From positions 558,001 to 622,000 of the forward strand of contig OY969774.1 of the NCBI GenBank assembly GCA_963702955.1: DNA of 64,000 nucleotides. The letters run 5' to 3'. Positions 32,852 through 41,027 of the stretch are shown here, piece by piece. Position 1 is the first letter of the stretch. Every line of letters begins with the position of its first letter. This stretch comes from VRUE01 sp963702955. Its GTDB lineage: Bacteria; Actinomycetota; Thermoleophilia; Solirubrobacterales; 70-9. A program made the translations under genes and the position numbers. The notes beneath the pieces are model-generated. The model was not told the origin of the DNA, made no database searches, and was given only the letters and a program-made list of their open reading frames with translations.

Positions 32852-34324
32852 ATGAGTGCCGCGACCGCTACCGAGCCTGCCGCCGCCACGACCGATCGGG
32901 TGCCCGAGGATCAGGTGATCGTCCTCTTCGGGGCGACCGGGGATCTGGCAAAGCGCAAACTGCTGCCGGGCATCTTCCACCTCGCGCAGGTGGGGTTGAT
33001 GCCGCGCGGCTTCCGCATCCTCGGCACCGCCCGGAACGCGATCTCCGACGACGAGTTCCGCGAGATGGCCCGGGAAGCGGTCGAGGACTCGGGCCGGCGA
33101 TCGCCCTCGCGGGAGGCTTGGGATCGCTTCGCCGAGTGCCTGCGCTTCGTCGGCGTCGGCGACGGAATCGGTCCGCTCGCCGCGGCGGTGGGGGAGGCGC
33201 GGGACGAACTCGCCGAGGACGCCCGTGTCCTGCACTATCTCTCGCTGCCGCCGCGAGCCGCGACGGAGACGGTCCGCGCGCTCGGCGACATCGGGCTCGG
33301 CGAGGGCGCCTATGTGATCACCGAGAAGCCCTTCGGCGTCAACCTGGCCTCGGCCCGCGAGCTGAACTCCTGTCTGCTCTCGGTCTTCGACGAGCAGGAC
33401 ATCTTCCGCATCGACCACTACATCGGCCGCGAGGCGGTGCAGAACCTGCTCGCGATGCGCTTCGCCAACGGCATGTTCGAGCCGGTCTGGAACCGCAACC
33501 ACATCGACCACGTGCAGATCGACGTCCCCGAGACGCTCTCGATCGGGATGCGGGCCGCCTTCTACGAGGACACCGGCGCCTTCCGCGACATGATCGTCAC
33601 TCATCTGTTCCAGGTGCTCAGCTTCGTCGCGATGGAGCCGCCGACCTCGCTCGACCCGAAGCCGTTGACGGCCGAGCGGGAGAAGGTCTTCGCCTCGATG
33701 TCGCCGCTGGACCCGGCCGGCGTGGTCCGCGGCCAGTACGAGGGATATCGCGACGAGGAGGGCGTCGCCCCGGACTCCGACACCGAGACCTTCGTCGCCC
33801 TGCGCGCTTTCGTCAACAACTGGCGCTGGGACGGTGTCCCCTTCTACCTGCGCTCGGGCAAGCGGATGGCCGAGAACCGCCACCTGCTGACCGTCGCCTT
33901 CACGCAGCCGCCGCGGAGGATGTTCCCGCTCGACTGCAGCCAGATGGCGGAGACCTTCGGCCACGACCACCTGACCTTCGAGCTGGGCGACCCGGGCAGC
34001 ATCTCCGCCTCCTTCCTGGCCAAGGTGCCGGGGCCGACGATGCACCTCGGCCAGGCGCACATGCGCTTCAGCTACGCCGACAGCTTCGGCGGCGTCGATG
34101 GGGCGCTGGACGCCTACGAGCGGCTGATCCACGACGTGATGCTCGGCGACCGGACCCTGTTCACGACCTCGGAGGGGATCGAGCGCCTCTGGCAGATTTC
34201 CGAGCCGCTGCTGGAGGACCCGCCGCCGGTCAGGCCCTATGAGCCCGACAGCTGGGGGCCGGTCGAGATGGACGAGCTGATCGCGCCGAACCACTGGCAC
34301 CTGCCGAGCCAGCACGTCGGCTGA
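32852..34324 (+). CDS. zwf: Glucose-6-phosphate 1-dehydrogenase
   Basis: 490 residues. It oxidises glucose 6-phosphate to 6-phosphogluconolactone with NADP, the first step of the oxidative pentose phosphate pathway. The nucleotide motif GATGDLAKRKLLP is near residue 26, EKPFG near 165, the substrate-binding segment RIDHYIGREAVQN near 195, and the catalytic His in DMIVTHLFQ near 252. In most family members the segment reads DHYLGKE; here Lys is Arg. ATG 32852 is 7 nt after a TAAGGC box, suggesting a leaderless transcript. No pentose-phosphate partner genes are adjacent. A strong hairpin follows the stop codon. Confidence 0.93.
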   Translation: MSAATATEPAAATTDRVPEDQVIVLFGATGDLAKRKLLPGIFHLAQVGLMPRGFRILGTARNAISDDEFREMAREAVEDSGRRSPSREAWDRFAECLRFVGVGDGIGPLAAAVGEARDELAEDARVLHYLSLPPRAATETVRALGDIGLGEGAYVITEKPFGVNLASARELNSCLLSVFDEQDIFRIDHYIGREAVQNLLAMRFANGMFEPVWNRNHIDHVQIDVPETLSIGMRAAFYEDTGAFRDMIVTHLFQVLSFVAMEPPTSLDPKPLTAEREKVFASMSPLDPAGVVRGQYEGYRDEEGVAPDSDTETFVALRAFVNNWRWDGVPFYLRSGKRMAENRHLLTVAFTQPPRRMFPLDCSQMAETFGHDHLTFELGDPGSISASFLAKVPGPTMHLGQAHMRFSYADSFGGVDGALDAYERLIHDVMLGDRTLFTTSEGIERLWQISEPLLEDPPPVRPYEPDSWGPVEMDELIAPNHWHLPSQHVG

Positions 34325-34331
34325 ACGGAAA

Positions 34332-34352
34332 AGGGCCCCGATTCGGGGCCCT
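34332..34352 (+). terminator. Terminator hairpin after zwf
   Basis: AGGGCCCCG (34332-34340) and CGGGGCCCT (34344-34352) form a perfect 9-bp stem with a 3-nt loop 7 bp after the stop codon. It is followed by CTGCTT with only a weak T tract. Confidence 0.75.
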
Positions 34353-34540
34353 CTGCTTCCGAAGGACGTGCCACCAGATCGATTCAAGTCACTGGCTCGT
34401 CGGTCCTCGAGCTTTGAAGTTTTCGGCGCCGCCTGCTTGGCGGCTACGGTCCATAAACACCTGGTCCGCGGGAAAGTTGCACTCGTTGCATCGACGCACG
34501 GAGCGGCCGGCTTGAGTGGATCGGTAAATTCACCCCCCGA

Positions 34541-34613
34541 GGGCGCATAGCTCAGTTGGGAGAGCGCCGCCTCGACAAGGCGGAGGTCACTGGTTCGAGC
34601 CCAGTTGTGCCCA
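34541..34613 (+). tRNA. tRNA-Val(GAC)
   Basis: 73 nt. Acceptor GGGCGCA pairs with TGTGCCC (one G-T pair), the D-arm GCTC...GAGC, anticodon stem CCGCC/GGCGG and T-arm ACTGG/CCAGT are all intact. The anticodon loop is TCGACAA, giving anticodon GAC. Position 33, almost always T in tRNAs, is C here. CCA is not encoded. Confidence 0.88.
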
Positions 34614-34651
34614 TTCCTCGGTTGGAGCCCGTCGTCTAGGCTCGCCGCCTC

Positions 34652-36505
34652 GTGATCGCGACCTACGCAGCGGTCGTGGCGGTGTGCGCCGCCTCGCCGG
34701 CCATCGGGCAGGCCGCCGTGGCACTCTGCGGCGGGCGGCGCTGGTCGTGGCTGTCGCCTGCGATCGGCCTGGGTTTGCTCTGCGCGATCTGCTGGGCGAC
34801 GGTGCGCCTGCCGGGGCACGGGATCCTCTCGGCGATTGTCGTCCTCGTCCTGACCGTCGCGGCCCTCCTGTTTCTGTGGAGGCAGGGCGAGGGTGGGGGA
34901 GAAGCGCTTCGATCGGGGCTCCCGGTCGCTGTCATCGCCCTCGCCGCCGCCTCGCTGCCCTTTGTCGTCGAAGGCCACTTCGGCATCCTCGGCACCGGCT
35001 TCAACCCGGACATGTCCCAGCACCTGCTCGCGGCCGACCACCTGGCTCGCGACGCCGGCTCCCAGCTCCTCCACCAGGGCTACCCGATGGGACCGCACGC
35101 GATCGTCGTCGCCCTGAACAAGGGCCTCGGCATCGGCCTCGTCCAGGGCTTCGACGGGCTCACGGTCGCCGTCGCCGTCCTCGCCCCCCTGACCGCGCTC
35201 GCGGCATTCGGCGACCAACCCCCGAGCCGCCGCGTCCCGGCGGCCCTCCTGGTGGGCCTCCCATATCTAGTCGCCTCCTATTTCGCCCAGGGCGCCTTCA
35301 AGGAGACGATCCAAGCCCTCCTCGTCCTCGCCTTCGTCCTCGCCCTACGCGAGAGCACCCGAGCATGGAGCGATCTCCCCCTGCGCTTCGTCCCGGCAGC
35401 TCTGATCGCAATAGGGAGCGTCTACGTCTACAGCTTTCCGGGCCTCACCTGGCTGGCGGCGATCCTGGTCGTCTGGCTGGCGCTGGAGCGCAAGCTGCCG
35501 CTTCGGCCGCTGCTGCTCGCCCTGGTCGTATTCCTCGTCGGCACGCTGCCCGAGCTGGGCCGCATGATCGACTTCCGCCATTTCGAGACCTTCGACCCGA
35601 ACGGCCTCGGCCTCGGCAACCTGTTCGGCCAGATCTCGCCTTTCGAGGCGCTCGGCATCTGGCCCTCGGGCGACTTCCGGCTCGCCCCCGGCGACGGCGC
35701 CGTCCCCGCCGCCGTCTACTACCTCGGCGCCGCCTTCGCCACCGCGCTGCTGCTCTACGGCCTCGCCCGCTGCGTCCGCCGCCGCGAGCGCGCCATCCTC
35801 GCCGGGGCGATCGCCGTAGCCGCCCTCTACGCCGCCGCCCGGATCGGCGGCACCCCCTACACCGCCGCCAAGGCGTTGGAGATAGCCGCCCCGATCCTCA
35901 CGCTCACGATCCTGATGCCGCTGTCCTTTGCGGCATCTCGCGCGGGTGGCGTCGGGGAGGGGTCCGCCGCGGCGCGGCGTCCTCTTTTCCGCCCCAACCA
36001 CGACCTCGGACGGCCCACCGACTCACCAGGCGGAAAACCCAGCAACGCGGCGGACCCCTCCCCGACGACAGGACCCGCGCGCCTCGCCCTATGGGCCTAT
36101 CTACTGGCGGCAGCCGGCTGCTCGCTGCTCGCCTTCGCCAACGCGCCGGTCGGGCCGACGTCCTACTCGCCGGCCCTGACCGGCCTGCGACCCCTCGTCG
36201 CGGCCGGCTCGGTCCTCGTCCTCGCCTCCGACACGCTGCTCGCCGACGAACACGGCGAGCGCTACATCGTCTGGGAGCTGCGCGGCGGGCGCGTCTGCGT
36301 CGATCCGGCGAGCGCTTCCGGCGGCAGGCCACCGGCCGGGATCCGCTTCTTCGTCACCTCCGGCGCCGGGCCGGCGCCGTTCCGCGGCCTGACGCTGCGC
36401 CGTCGCGCCGCCCCCTACGTCCTCTGGGAACGTCGCGGCGCCATCGGCGGCCCCAGCCCCTGTCCGCTGATCGTCGTCCGCCAAGCCCGTGTCGGCGCAA
36501 AATGA
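34652..36505 (+). CDS. Large polytopic membrane protein (GT-C-like or transporter-like, unassigned)
   Basis: 617 residues with about eleven or twelve hydrophobic segments spread over residues 1-500 and a soluble C-terminal domain (about 500-617). The motif-like stretch FNPDMSQHLLAADHLARDAG near residue 115 recalls the first extracytoplasmic loop, with acidic residues, of lipid-linked (GT-C) glycosyltransferases, but no family can be named. A 39-residue Pro/Gly/Ser-rich insert (about 434-472) is encoded by a palindromic element lying in frame. GTG 34652 is 9 nt after TAGGCT. A strong hairpin follows the stop codon. Confidence 0.65.
   Translation: MIATYAAVVAVCAASPAIGQAAVALCGGRRWSWLSPAIGLGLLCAICWATVRLPGHGILSAIVVLVLTVAALLFLWRQGEGGGEALRSGLPVAVIALAAASLPFVVEGHFGILGTGFNPDMSQHLLAADHLARDAGSQLLHQGYPMGPHAIVVALNKGLGIGLVQGFDGLTVAVAVLAPLTALAAFGDQPPSRRVPAALLVGLPYLVASYFAQGAFKETIQALLVLAFVLALRESTRAWSDLPLRFVPAALIAIGSVYVYSFPGLTWLAAILVVWLALERKLPLRPLLLALVVFLVGTLPELGRMIDFRHFETFDPNGLGLGNLFGQISPFEALGIWPSGDFRLAPGDGAVPAAVYYLGAAFATALLLYGLARCVRRRERAILAGAIAVAALYAAARIGGTPYTAAKALEIAAPILTLTILMPLSFAASRAGGVGEGSAAARRPLFRPNHDLGRPTDSPGGKPSNAADPSPTTGPARLALWAYLLAAAGCSLLAFANAPVGPTSYSPALTGLRPLVAAGSVLVLASDTLLADEHGERYIVWELRGGRVCVDPASASGGRPPAGIRFFVTSGAGPAPFRGLTLRRRAAPYVLWERRGAIGGPSPCPLIVVRQARVGAK
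35951..36066. repeat. Nested palindromic element inserted in frame in the membrane-protein gene
   Basis: Perfect 21-bp inverted arms at 35951-35971 and 36046-36066 enclose a second perfect 9-bp stem, TTTTCCGCC (35985-35993) with GGCGGAAAA (36029-36037). The 116-bp element keeps the reading frame and encodes a low-complexity linker between membrane segments. Confidence 0.8.
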
Positions 36506-36537
36506 AGCATTTGGGGGTCCATGGTCCCCCAAATGCT
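36506..36537. terminator. 12-bp hairpin immediately after the membrane-protein stop codon
   Basis: AGCATTTGGGGG pairs perfectly with CCCCCAAATGCT around TCCATGGT. There is no T tract. The central part is nearly the same as the hairpin after miaA at 61.64 kb (TTTGGGGGTCCAT...CCCCCAAA), so the two belong to one repeat family or conserved terminator type. Confidence 0.65.
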
Positions 36538-36579
36538 GCCATCGAGCGAGGGAGCGCGGCCCCACGTAGCATGGGCGCG

Positions 36580-38511
36580 ATGGAGGCGACGACGAAGATC
36601 ACGGTCAGGCTGCCCGACGGCACGCCGCTGGAGCTGTCCGACGGCGCCACGGGTGCCGACGCCGCCGCGGCGATCGGGCCCGGCCTGGCCAAGGCGGCGC
36701 TGGCGATCCGGGTCAACGGCGAGCTGCGCGACCTCGCCGCGCCGCTGCCCGATGGCGCCGAGATCGCGATCCTCACCGACCGCGACCCCGAGGCGCTGGA
36801 GCTGATCCGCCACGACGCCGCCCACGTCATGGCCGAGGCGGTGATGGAGCTCTACCCGGGCACCAAGGTGACGATCGGGCCGCCGATCGAGCAGGGCTTC
36901 TACTACGACTTCGAGTTCCCGCCCGAGGTCAAGGTCCGCGAGGAGGACCTGGAGCGGATCGAGGCCGCGATGCGCGAGCACATCGCGGCCGACGAGCGGT
37001 TCGAGCGGCGCGACGTCCCCACCGAGGAGGCGATCGAGATCTTCCGCGCCCAGGGCCAGGACTACAAGGTCGAGCTGATCGAGGACCTGGTCCGCGACGA
37101 AGGCGTGGAGACCGTCTCGCTGTACCGCAACGGCCCCTTTGAGGATCTCTGCCGTGGCCCGCACGGCCCTTCGACCGGGCGGATCGAGGCGATCAAGCTC
37201 AGCTCGGTCGCCGGCGCCTACTGGCGCGGCGACGAGAGCCGCCAGATGCTGAGCCGGATCTACGGCACCGCCTTCTTCTCGAAGAAGGACCTCGACGCCC
37301 ACCTCGAGCGGATCGAGGAGGCGAAGGCGCGCGACCACCGCCGACTCGGCCCGCAGATGGGCCTCTTCATGCTCCGTGACGAGGCCCCCGGGATGCCCTT
37401 CTGGCTGCCCCACGGGACCACCCTCCTGCACCTGATCGAGGACGAGGTGCAGGAGCAGCTGCGCAAGCGCGGCTACCAGGAGATCGCCACCCCGCAGGTG
37501 CTCGACGTCGAGCTCTGGCACCGCTCCGGCCACTGGGAGAACTACCGCGACGACATGTATTTCATGGACGTCAACGAGCGCCGCTTCGCGCTGCGGCCGA
37601 TGAACTGCCCCGGCGCCTGCCTCGTCTACGCCGCCGACCGCCACTCCTACCGCGAGCTGCCGCTGCGCCTGGCCGAGTTCGGCCGCGTCTCGCGCAACGA
37701 GCGCGAGGGCGTCCTGCACGGGCTGCTGCGGGTCCGCGCCTTCACCCAGGACGACGCCCACGTCTACTGCAGCGAGGACCAGATCGCCGCCGAGGTGGCG
37801 AGCATCTGCGAAGCGATCGACGAGCTCTACGCGCGCTTCGGCTTCGAGGACGTCCACGTCGAGCTCTCGACTCGGCCGGAGAAATCGATGGGGACCGAGG
37901 AGCAGTGGCGCAAGGCCGAGGCCGCGCTGAAGGAGGCGCTCGAGCAGCAGGGCCGCGAGTACGAGCTGAACCCCGGCGACGGCGCCTTCTACGGCCCGAA
38001 GATCGACTTCCACGTCACCGATGCGCTCGGCCGCTCCTGGCAGTGCGGCACCTGCCAGCTCGACTTCCAGATGCCCGAGCGCTTCGACCTCACCTACACC
38101 GGCGCCGACGACGCGCCGCACCGGCCGGTGATGATCCACCGCGCCCTGCTCGGCTCGATGGAGCGCTTCGCCGGGATCCTGATCGAGCACTACGGCGGGC
38201 GCTTCCCGGTCTGGCTGGCGCCGGTGCAGGCGACGGTGCTGCCGATCTCCGACCGCCACGTCGCCTTCGCCGAGGAGGTCGCGGCGAAGCTGAGCGACGA
38301 GCGCGTCCGAGTCGAGGTCGACCGCCGCTCGGAGTCGATCGGCAAGAAGGTCCGCGACGCCGAGCTCGGCCGCTACCCGTACATGCTGGTCGTCGGCGAC
38401 CGCGAGCAGGAGACCGGCGAGGTCGCGGTCCGCTCCCACCGCGACGGCGAGCTGGGGGCGATGGCGCTGCCCGAGTTCGCGGCCCTCGTCCACCGCGCGG
38501 AGACAGGCTGA
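36580..38511 (+). CDS. thrS: Threonine--tRNA ligase
   Basis: 643 residues, class II synthetase charging tRNA-Thr. An N-terminal TGS domain (1-65), the editing domain with HDAAHVMAEAV and the Cys/His site (about 75-230), a catalytic core with motif 2 FTQDDAHVYC near 390, the zinc ligands in MNCPGACLVY (Cys) and RHSYRELP (His), and a C-terminal anticodon-binding domain (about 545-643). All parts are present. ATG 36580 lies 7 nt after TAGCAT; an in-frame ATG at 36571 overlaps that box and is less likely. infC follows after 67 bp. Confidence 0.95.
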   Translation: MEATTKITVRLPDGTPLELSDGATGADAAAAIGPGLAKAALAIRVNGELRDLAAPLPDGAEIAILTDRDPEALELIRHDAAHVMAEAVMELYPGTKVTIGPPIEQGFYYDFEFPPEVKVREEDLERIEAAMREHIAADERFERRDVPTEEAIEIFRAQGQDYKVELIEDLVRDEGVETVSLYRNGPFEDLCRGPHGPSTGRIEAIKLSSVAGAYWRGDESRQMLSRIYGTAFFSKKDLDAHLERIEEAKARDHRRLGPQMGLFMLRDEAPGMPFWLPHGTTLLHLIEDEVQEQLRKRGYQEIATPQVLDVELWHRSGHWENYRDDMYFMDVNERRFALRPMNCPGACLVYAADRHSYRELPLRLAEFGRVSRNEREGVLHGLLRVRAFTQDDAHVYCSEDQIAAEVASICEAIDELYARFGFEDVHVELSTRPEKSMGTEEQWRKAEAALKEALEQQGREYELNPGDGAFYGPKIDFHVTDALGRSWQCGTCQLDFQMPERFDLTYTGADDAPHRPVMIHRALLGSMERFAGILIEHYGGRFPVWLAPVQATVLPISDRHVAFAEEVAAKLSDERVRVEVDRRSESIGKKVRDAELGRYPYMLVVGDREQETGEVAVRSHRDGELGAMALPEFAALVHRAETG

Positions 38512-38578
38512 CCTCTATACTGGCGCCACTTGTTCGCAGGCACGCCAAACTCTTGAAGCTCGACCTCCCCGAGGACTA

Positions 38579-39172
38579 GTGCCTGTCCCTCGCAGGTTCG
38601 ACCGGCGGCCGCCGGAGCGCGACACGACTCGGATCAACGAGCGCATCCGCGTGCCGAAAGTGCGGCTGATCGGCGCCGAGGGCGAGCAGCTCGGCATCGT
38701 CGAGATCGCCGAGGCGCTGAAACGCGCCCAGGACGCGGACCTCGACCTGGTCGAGGTGGCCCCGGGCTCGAAGCCGCCGGTCACCCGCCTGCTCGACTAC
38801 TCGAAGTACAAATACGAGCAGGAGCAGAAGCAGAAGCAGGCGCGCAAGCACCAGACCCAGGTCAACGTGCGTGAGATCAAGCTGCGGCCGAAGATCGCCG
38901 ACCACGACTACGAAACCAAGAAGGGCCACGTCGAGCGCTTCCTGCGCCAGCGCAACAAAGTCAAGATCACGATCATGTTCCGCGGCCGCGAGCAGGCCCA
39001 CCCGGAGCGGGGGCGGGCGCTGCTGCAGCGACTGTTCGAGGATCTCGACGGCCTGGCGACGATCGAGTCCGAACCGCTTCAGGAAGGGCGCAACATGAGC
39101 ATGATGCTGGCTCCGGGCAAAGAGGTGGCGCGGGACGACTCAGAGGTCGATCCCGGCAGGGATTCCACTTAA
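38579..39172 (+). CDS. infC: Translation initiation factor IF-3
   Basis: 197 residues from GTG 38579. The N-terminal domain contains INERIRVPKVRLIGAEGEQL, followed by the lysine-rich linker (KYKYEQEQKQKQARKHQ) and the C-terminal domain with REIKLRPKIADHDYETK. It prevents subunit association and checks initiator tRNA. The last nine codons lie inside the left arm of a palindromic element, giving a tail EVDPGRDST not expected from the family. A TATACT box at about 38516 may be the promoter. Unlike the usual infC-rpmI-rplT order, a wecB gene on the other strand lies between infC and rpmI. Confidence 0.93.
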   Translation: MPVPRRFDRRPPERDTTRINERIRVPKVRLIGAEGEQLGIVEIAEALKRAQDADLDLVEVAPGSKPPVTRLLDYSKYKYEQEQKQKQARKHQTQVNVREIKLRPKIADHDYETKKGHVERFLRQRNKVKITIMFRGREQAHPERGRALLQRLFEDLDGLATIESEPLQEGRNMSMMLAPGKEVARDDSEVDPGRDST

Positions 39173-39257
39173 CTTTTTCCGAAGACAGGACGCGGCTGTC
39201 CGCCGGCGTCCCTGCGGAAAAAGTACAAGACGTTCCATCCCTACCGGGATCGACCTC
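39143..39257. repeat. Nested palindromic element between infC and wecB
   Basis: Outer arms of 21 bp (39143-39163 and 39237-39257, 20/21 matching) enclose a perfect inner stem ACTTTTTCCG (39172-39181) with CGGAAAAAGT (39215-39224) and an innermost GGACGC/GCGTCC. The left arm is inside the infC coding end and the right arm touches the wecB stop. The core, including CGGAAAAAGTACAAG and CGTTC, recurs before miaA at 60.8 kb. Confidence 0.85.
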
Positions 39258-40324
39258 TACGCCAGGACGTCGGCGATCCTCTCTGCCGCGTGGCCGTCCC
39301 AGAGCTTGGGGGGTTCGAGGCGTTGTGCTGGGCGTTGGGAGAGGGCTGTGGGGATGTCGGCGATCGCTGCCGGGTCCAGGCCGAGCAGGGTGTTGGTGCC
39401 GGCGCGGATCGTTACCGGGCGCTCGGTGTTGTCGCGCAGGGTGAAGCAGGGGACGCCTAGGTAGGTCGTCTCCTCCTGGATGCCGCCGGAGTCGGTCAGC
39501 ACGGCGTCGGCGTCGGCGAGCAGCGAGAGGAAGTCGACGTAGCCGAGCGGCTCGCAGAGCTGCAGGCCCGGATGGTCGGCCGCGATCGCCTCCATCGCCT
39601 TGCGGGTGCGCGGGTGGACCGGGAAGACGACCGGCATCTCGCGGGCCAGGGCGGCGAGCTGCCGCACGGTCTCCGCCAGCAGCTCGCCGTCGACCAGGGC
39701 GGGCCGGTGCAGGGTGACGAGGACGTAGGCGCCCGGCTCGACCCCGTGCGCCACCGCGGCGCCGGCGGCGCGGAAGCGGTCTTCCAACGCGACCAGGGTG
39801 TCGATCATCGTGTTGCCGACGAAGTGCACGCGCTCCCCGGCGATGCCCTCGGCGCGCAGGTTCGCGATCGCCTCCTCGCTGTGGACGAAGAGGTAGGTGG
39901 AGAACTCGTCGGCGACGATCCGGTTGACCTCCTCTGGCATCGTCCGGTCGAAGCTGCGCAGCCCCGACTCGATGTGGGCGATCGGGATGCCCATCTTGAC
40001 CGCGGTCAGGGTCGCCGCCAGGGTCGAGTTGACGTCGCCGGGGACCATCACCAGGTCCGGCCGCTCCTCTTCCAGCACCGGCTCCAGGCGCTCCATCGTG
40101 CGCGCCGTCTGCACCGCGTGACTGCCGGAGCCGACCTCGAGCATGTGGTCGGGAGCGGGCACGCCCAGCTCCTCGAAGAAGACCTGCGACATCGCCCGGT
40201 CGTAGTGCTGGCCGGTGTGGACGATCGCGTGGCGGGAATCGGGCAAGCGCTCGCGCAGCGCCGCGATCACCGGCGCCGTCTTGACGAAGTTCGGCCGGGT
40301 CCCGACCACGTAGACGATCCGCAT
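39257..40324 (-). CDS. wecB: UDP-N-acetylglucosamine 2-epimerase (non-hydrolysing)
   Basis: 355 residues with a GT-B-like fold. It interconverts UDP-GlcNAc and UDP-ManNAc for surface polysaccharide synthesis. The N-terminus VVGTRPNFVKTAPVI, HTGQHYDRAMS near 45, HIESGLRSFDRTMPEEVNR near 118 and the late DSGGIQEETTYLGVPC near 275 with the conserved Glu residues are all typical. ATG 40324 lies 8 nt after a minus-strand TACGCT box; the frame is open upstream but without family similarity. It sits alone, opposite to and inside the infC/rpmI/rplT ribosomal cluster, divergent from rpmI. Confidence 0.92.
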   Translation of the reverse strand: MRIVYVVGTRPNFVKTAPVIAALRERLPDSRHAIVHTGQHYDRAMSQVFFEELGVPAPDHMLEVGSGSHAVQTARTMERLEPVLEEERPDLVMVPGDVNSTLAATLTAVKMGIPIAHIESGLRSFDRTMPEEVNRIVADEFSTYLFVHSEEAIANLRAEGIAGERVHFVGNTMIDTLVALEDRFRAAGAAVAHGVEPGAYVLVTLHRPALVDGELLAETVRQLAALAREMPVVFPVHPRTRKAMEAIAADHPGLQLCEPLGYVDFLSLLADADAVLTDSGGIQEETTYLGVPCFTLRDNTERPVTIRAGTNTLLGLDPAAIADIPTALSQRPAQRLEPPKLWDGHAAERIADVLA

Positions 40325-40365
40325 CCGGCCGCAGCGTACCTTCGTCTGCTTCAATACCCGTCCCG

Positions 40366-40566
40366 ATGCCGAAGATGAAAACCCATTCCGGCGCCAAGAA
40401 GCGCTTCCGCAAGACCGCCAAGGGCAAGCTGCGCGGGCGGCGCGCCTACTCGAGCCACATCCTCGAGAAAAAGTCGCCGAAGCGCAAGCGGCAGATGGCG
40501 CGGCCGGTGGAGATCGCCCCGGCCGACGTGAAGCGCGTCCGCAACCTGCTCGGAGGTGGAAAGTGA
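40366..40566 (+). CDS. rpmI: 50S ribosomal protein L35
   Basis: 66 residues, very basic. The start MPKMKTHSGAKKRFRKTAKG and the HILEKKSPKRKRQM segment are diagnostic for L35. It overlaps rplT by 4 nt (GTGA) in the usual rpmI-rplT order. Separated from infC by the opposite-strand wecB, it must have its own promoter in the 41-bp divergent gap. Confidence 0.96.
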   Translation: MPKMKTHSGAKKRFRKTAKGKLRGRRAYSSHILEKKSPKRKRQMARPVEIAPADVKRVRNLLGGGK

Positions 40567-40922
40567 GCCGCGTAAAGCGCTCCGTCCACGCCCGCAAGAA
40601 GCGGCGCAAGGTGCTGAAGGAAGCGAAGGGCTACTTCGGCCGCAAGCACTCCTCATATCGCTTCGCGAAAGAGCAGGTGCAGCGCTCGGGGATGTACGCC
40701 TACCGCGACCGGCGCAACCGCAAGCGCGATTTCCGCCGGCTCTGGATCACCAGGATCAACGCCGCGGCGCGGCTCGAGGGCATGAGCTACTCGCAGCTGA
40801 TCCACGGCCTCGACAAGGCCGGCGTCGAGGTGAACCGCAAGATGCTTGCCGAGATCGCGGTCTCCGACCGCGACGCCTTCCGCCGATTCGTGGAGCTTGC
40901 CCGGGAGGGTGCGGCCGCCTAG
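40563..40922 (+). CDS. rplT: 50S ribosomal protein L20
   Basis: 119 residues, the normal length. Diagnostic segments are SRVKRSVHARKKRRKVLKEA at the N-terminus and DRRNRKRDFRRLWITRINAA in the middle. L20 binds 23S rRNA early in 50S assembly. The GTG start overlaps the rpmI stop. A clear Rho-independent terminator follows 27 bp downstream. Confidence 0.96.
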   Translation: MSRVKRSVHARKKRRKVLKEAKGYFGRKHSSYRFAKEQVQRSGMYAYRDRRNRKRDFRRLWITRINAAARLEGMSYSQLIHGLDKAGVEVNRKMLAEIAVSDRDAFRRFVELAREGAAA

Positions 40923-40948
40923 CCGCGACCCACATTCCACTTCCCGGG

Positions 40949-40974
40949 CGGGCCGTCTTCACGGCCCGTTTTTT
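40949..40974 (+). terminator. Rho-independent terminator after rplT
   Basis: CGGGCCGT (40949-40956), loop CTTC, ACGGCCCG (40961-40968), then a run of T residues. It is the clearest intrinsic terminator in the window. Confidence 0.9.
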
Positions 40975-41027
40975 ATTTGTCCGGACGTTCCAGGAGAAGA
41001 TTCGACCGACCCGAAAGCCCGACAGAG

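Noticed and set aside
32600..35218. 872-codon minus-strand open frame across zwf and tRNA-Val
   Set aside because: It runs through a tRNA gene and opposite zwf, and its translation has no family features.
34684..36570. Upstream extension of the thrS frame through the membrane-protein gene
   Set aside because: The long open frame before 36580 is a shadow of the membrane protein; ThrS similarity begins only at the TGS domain.
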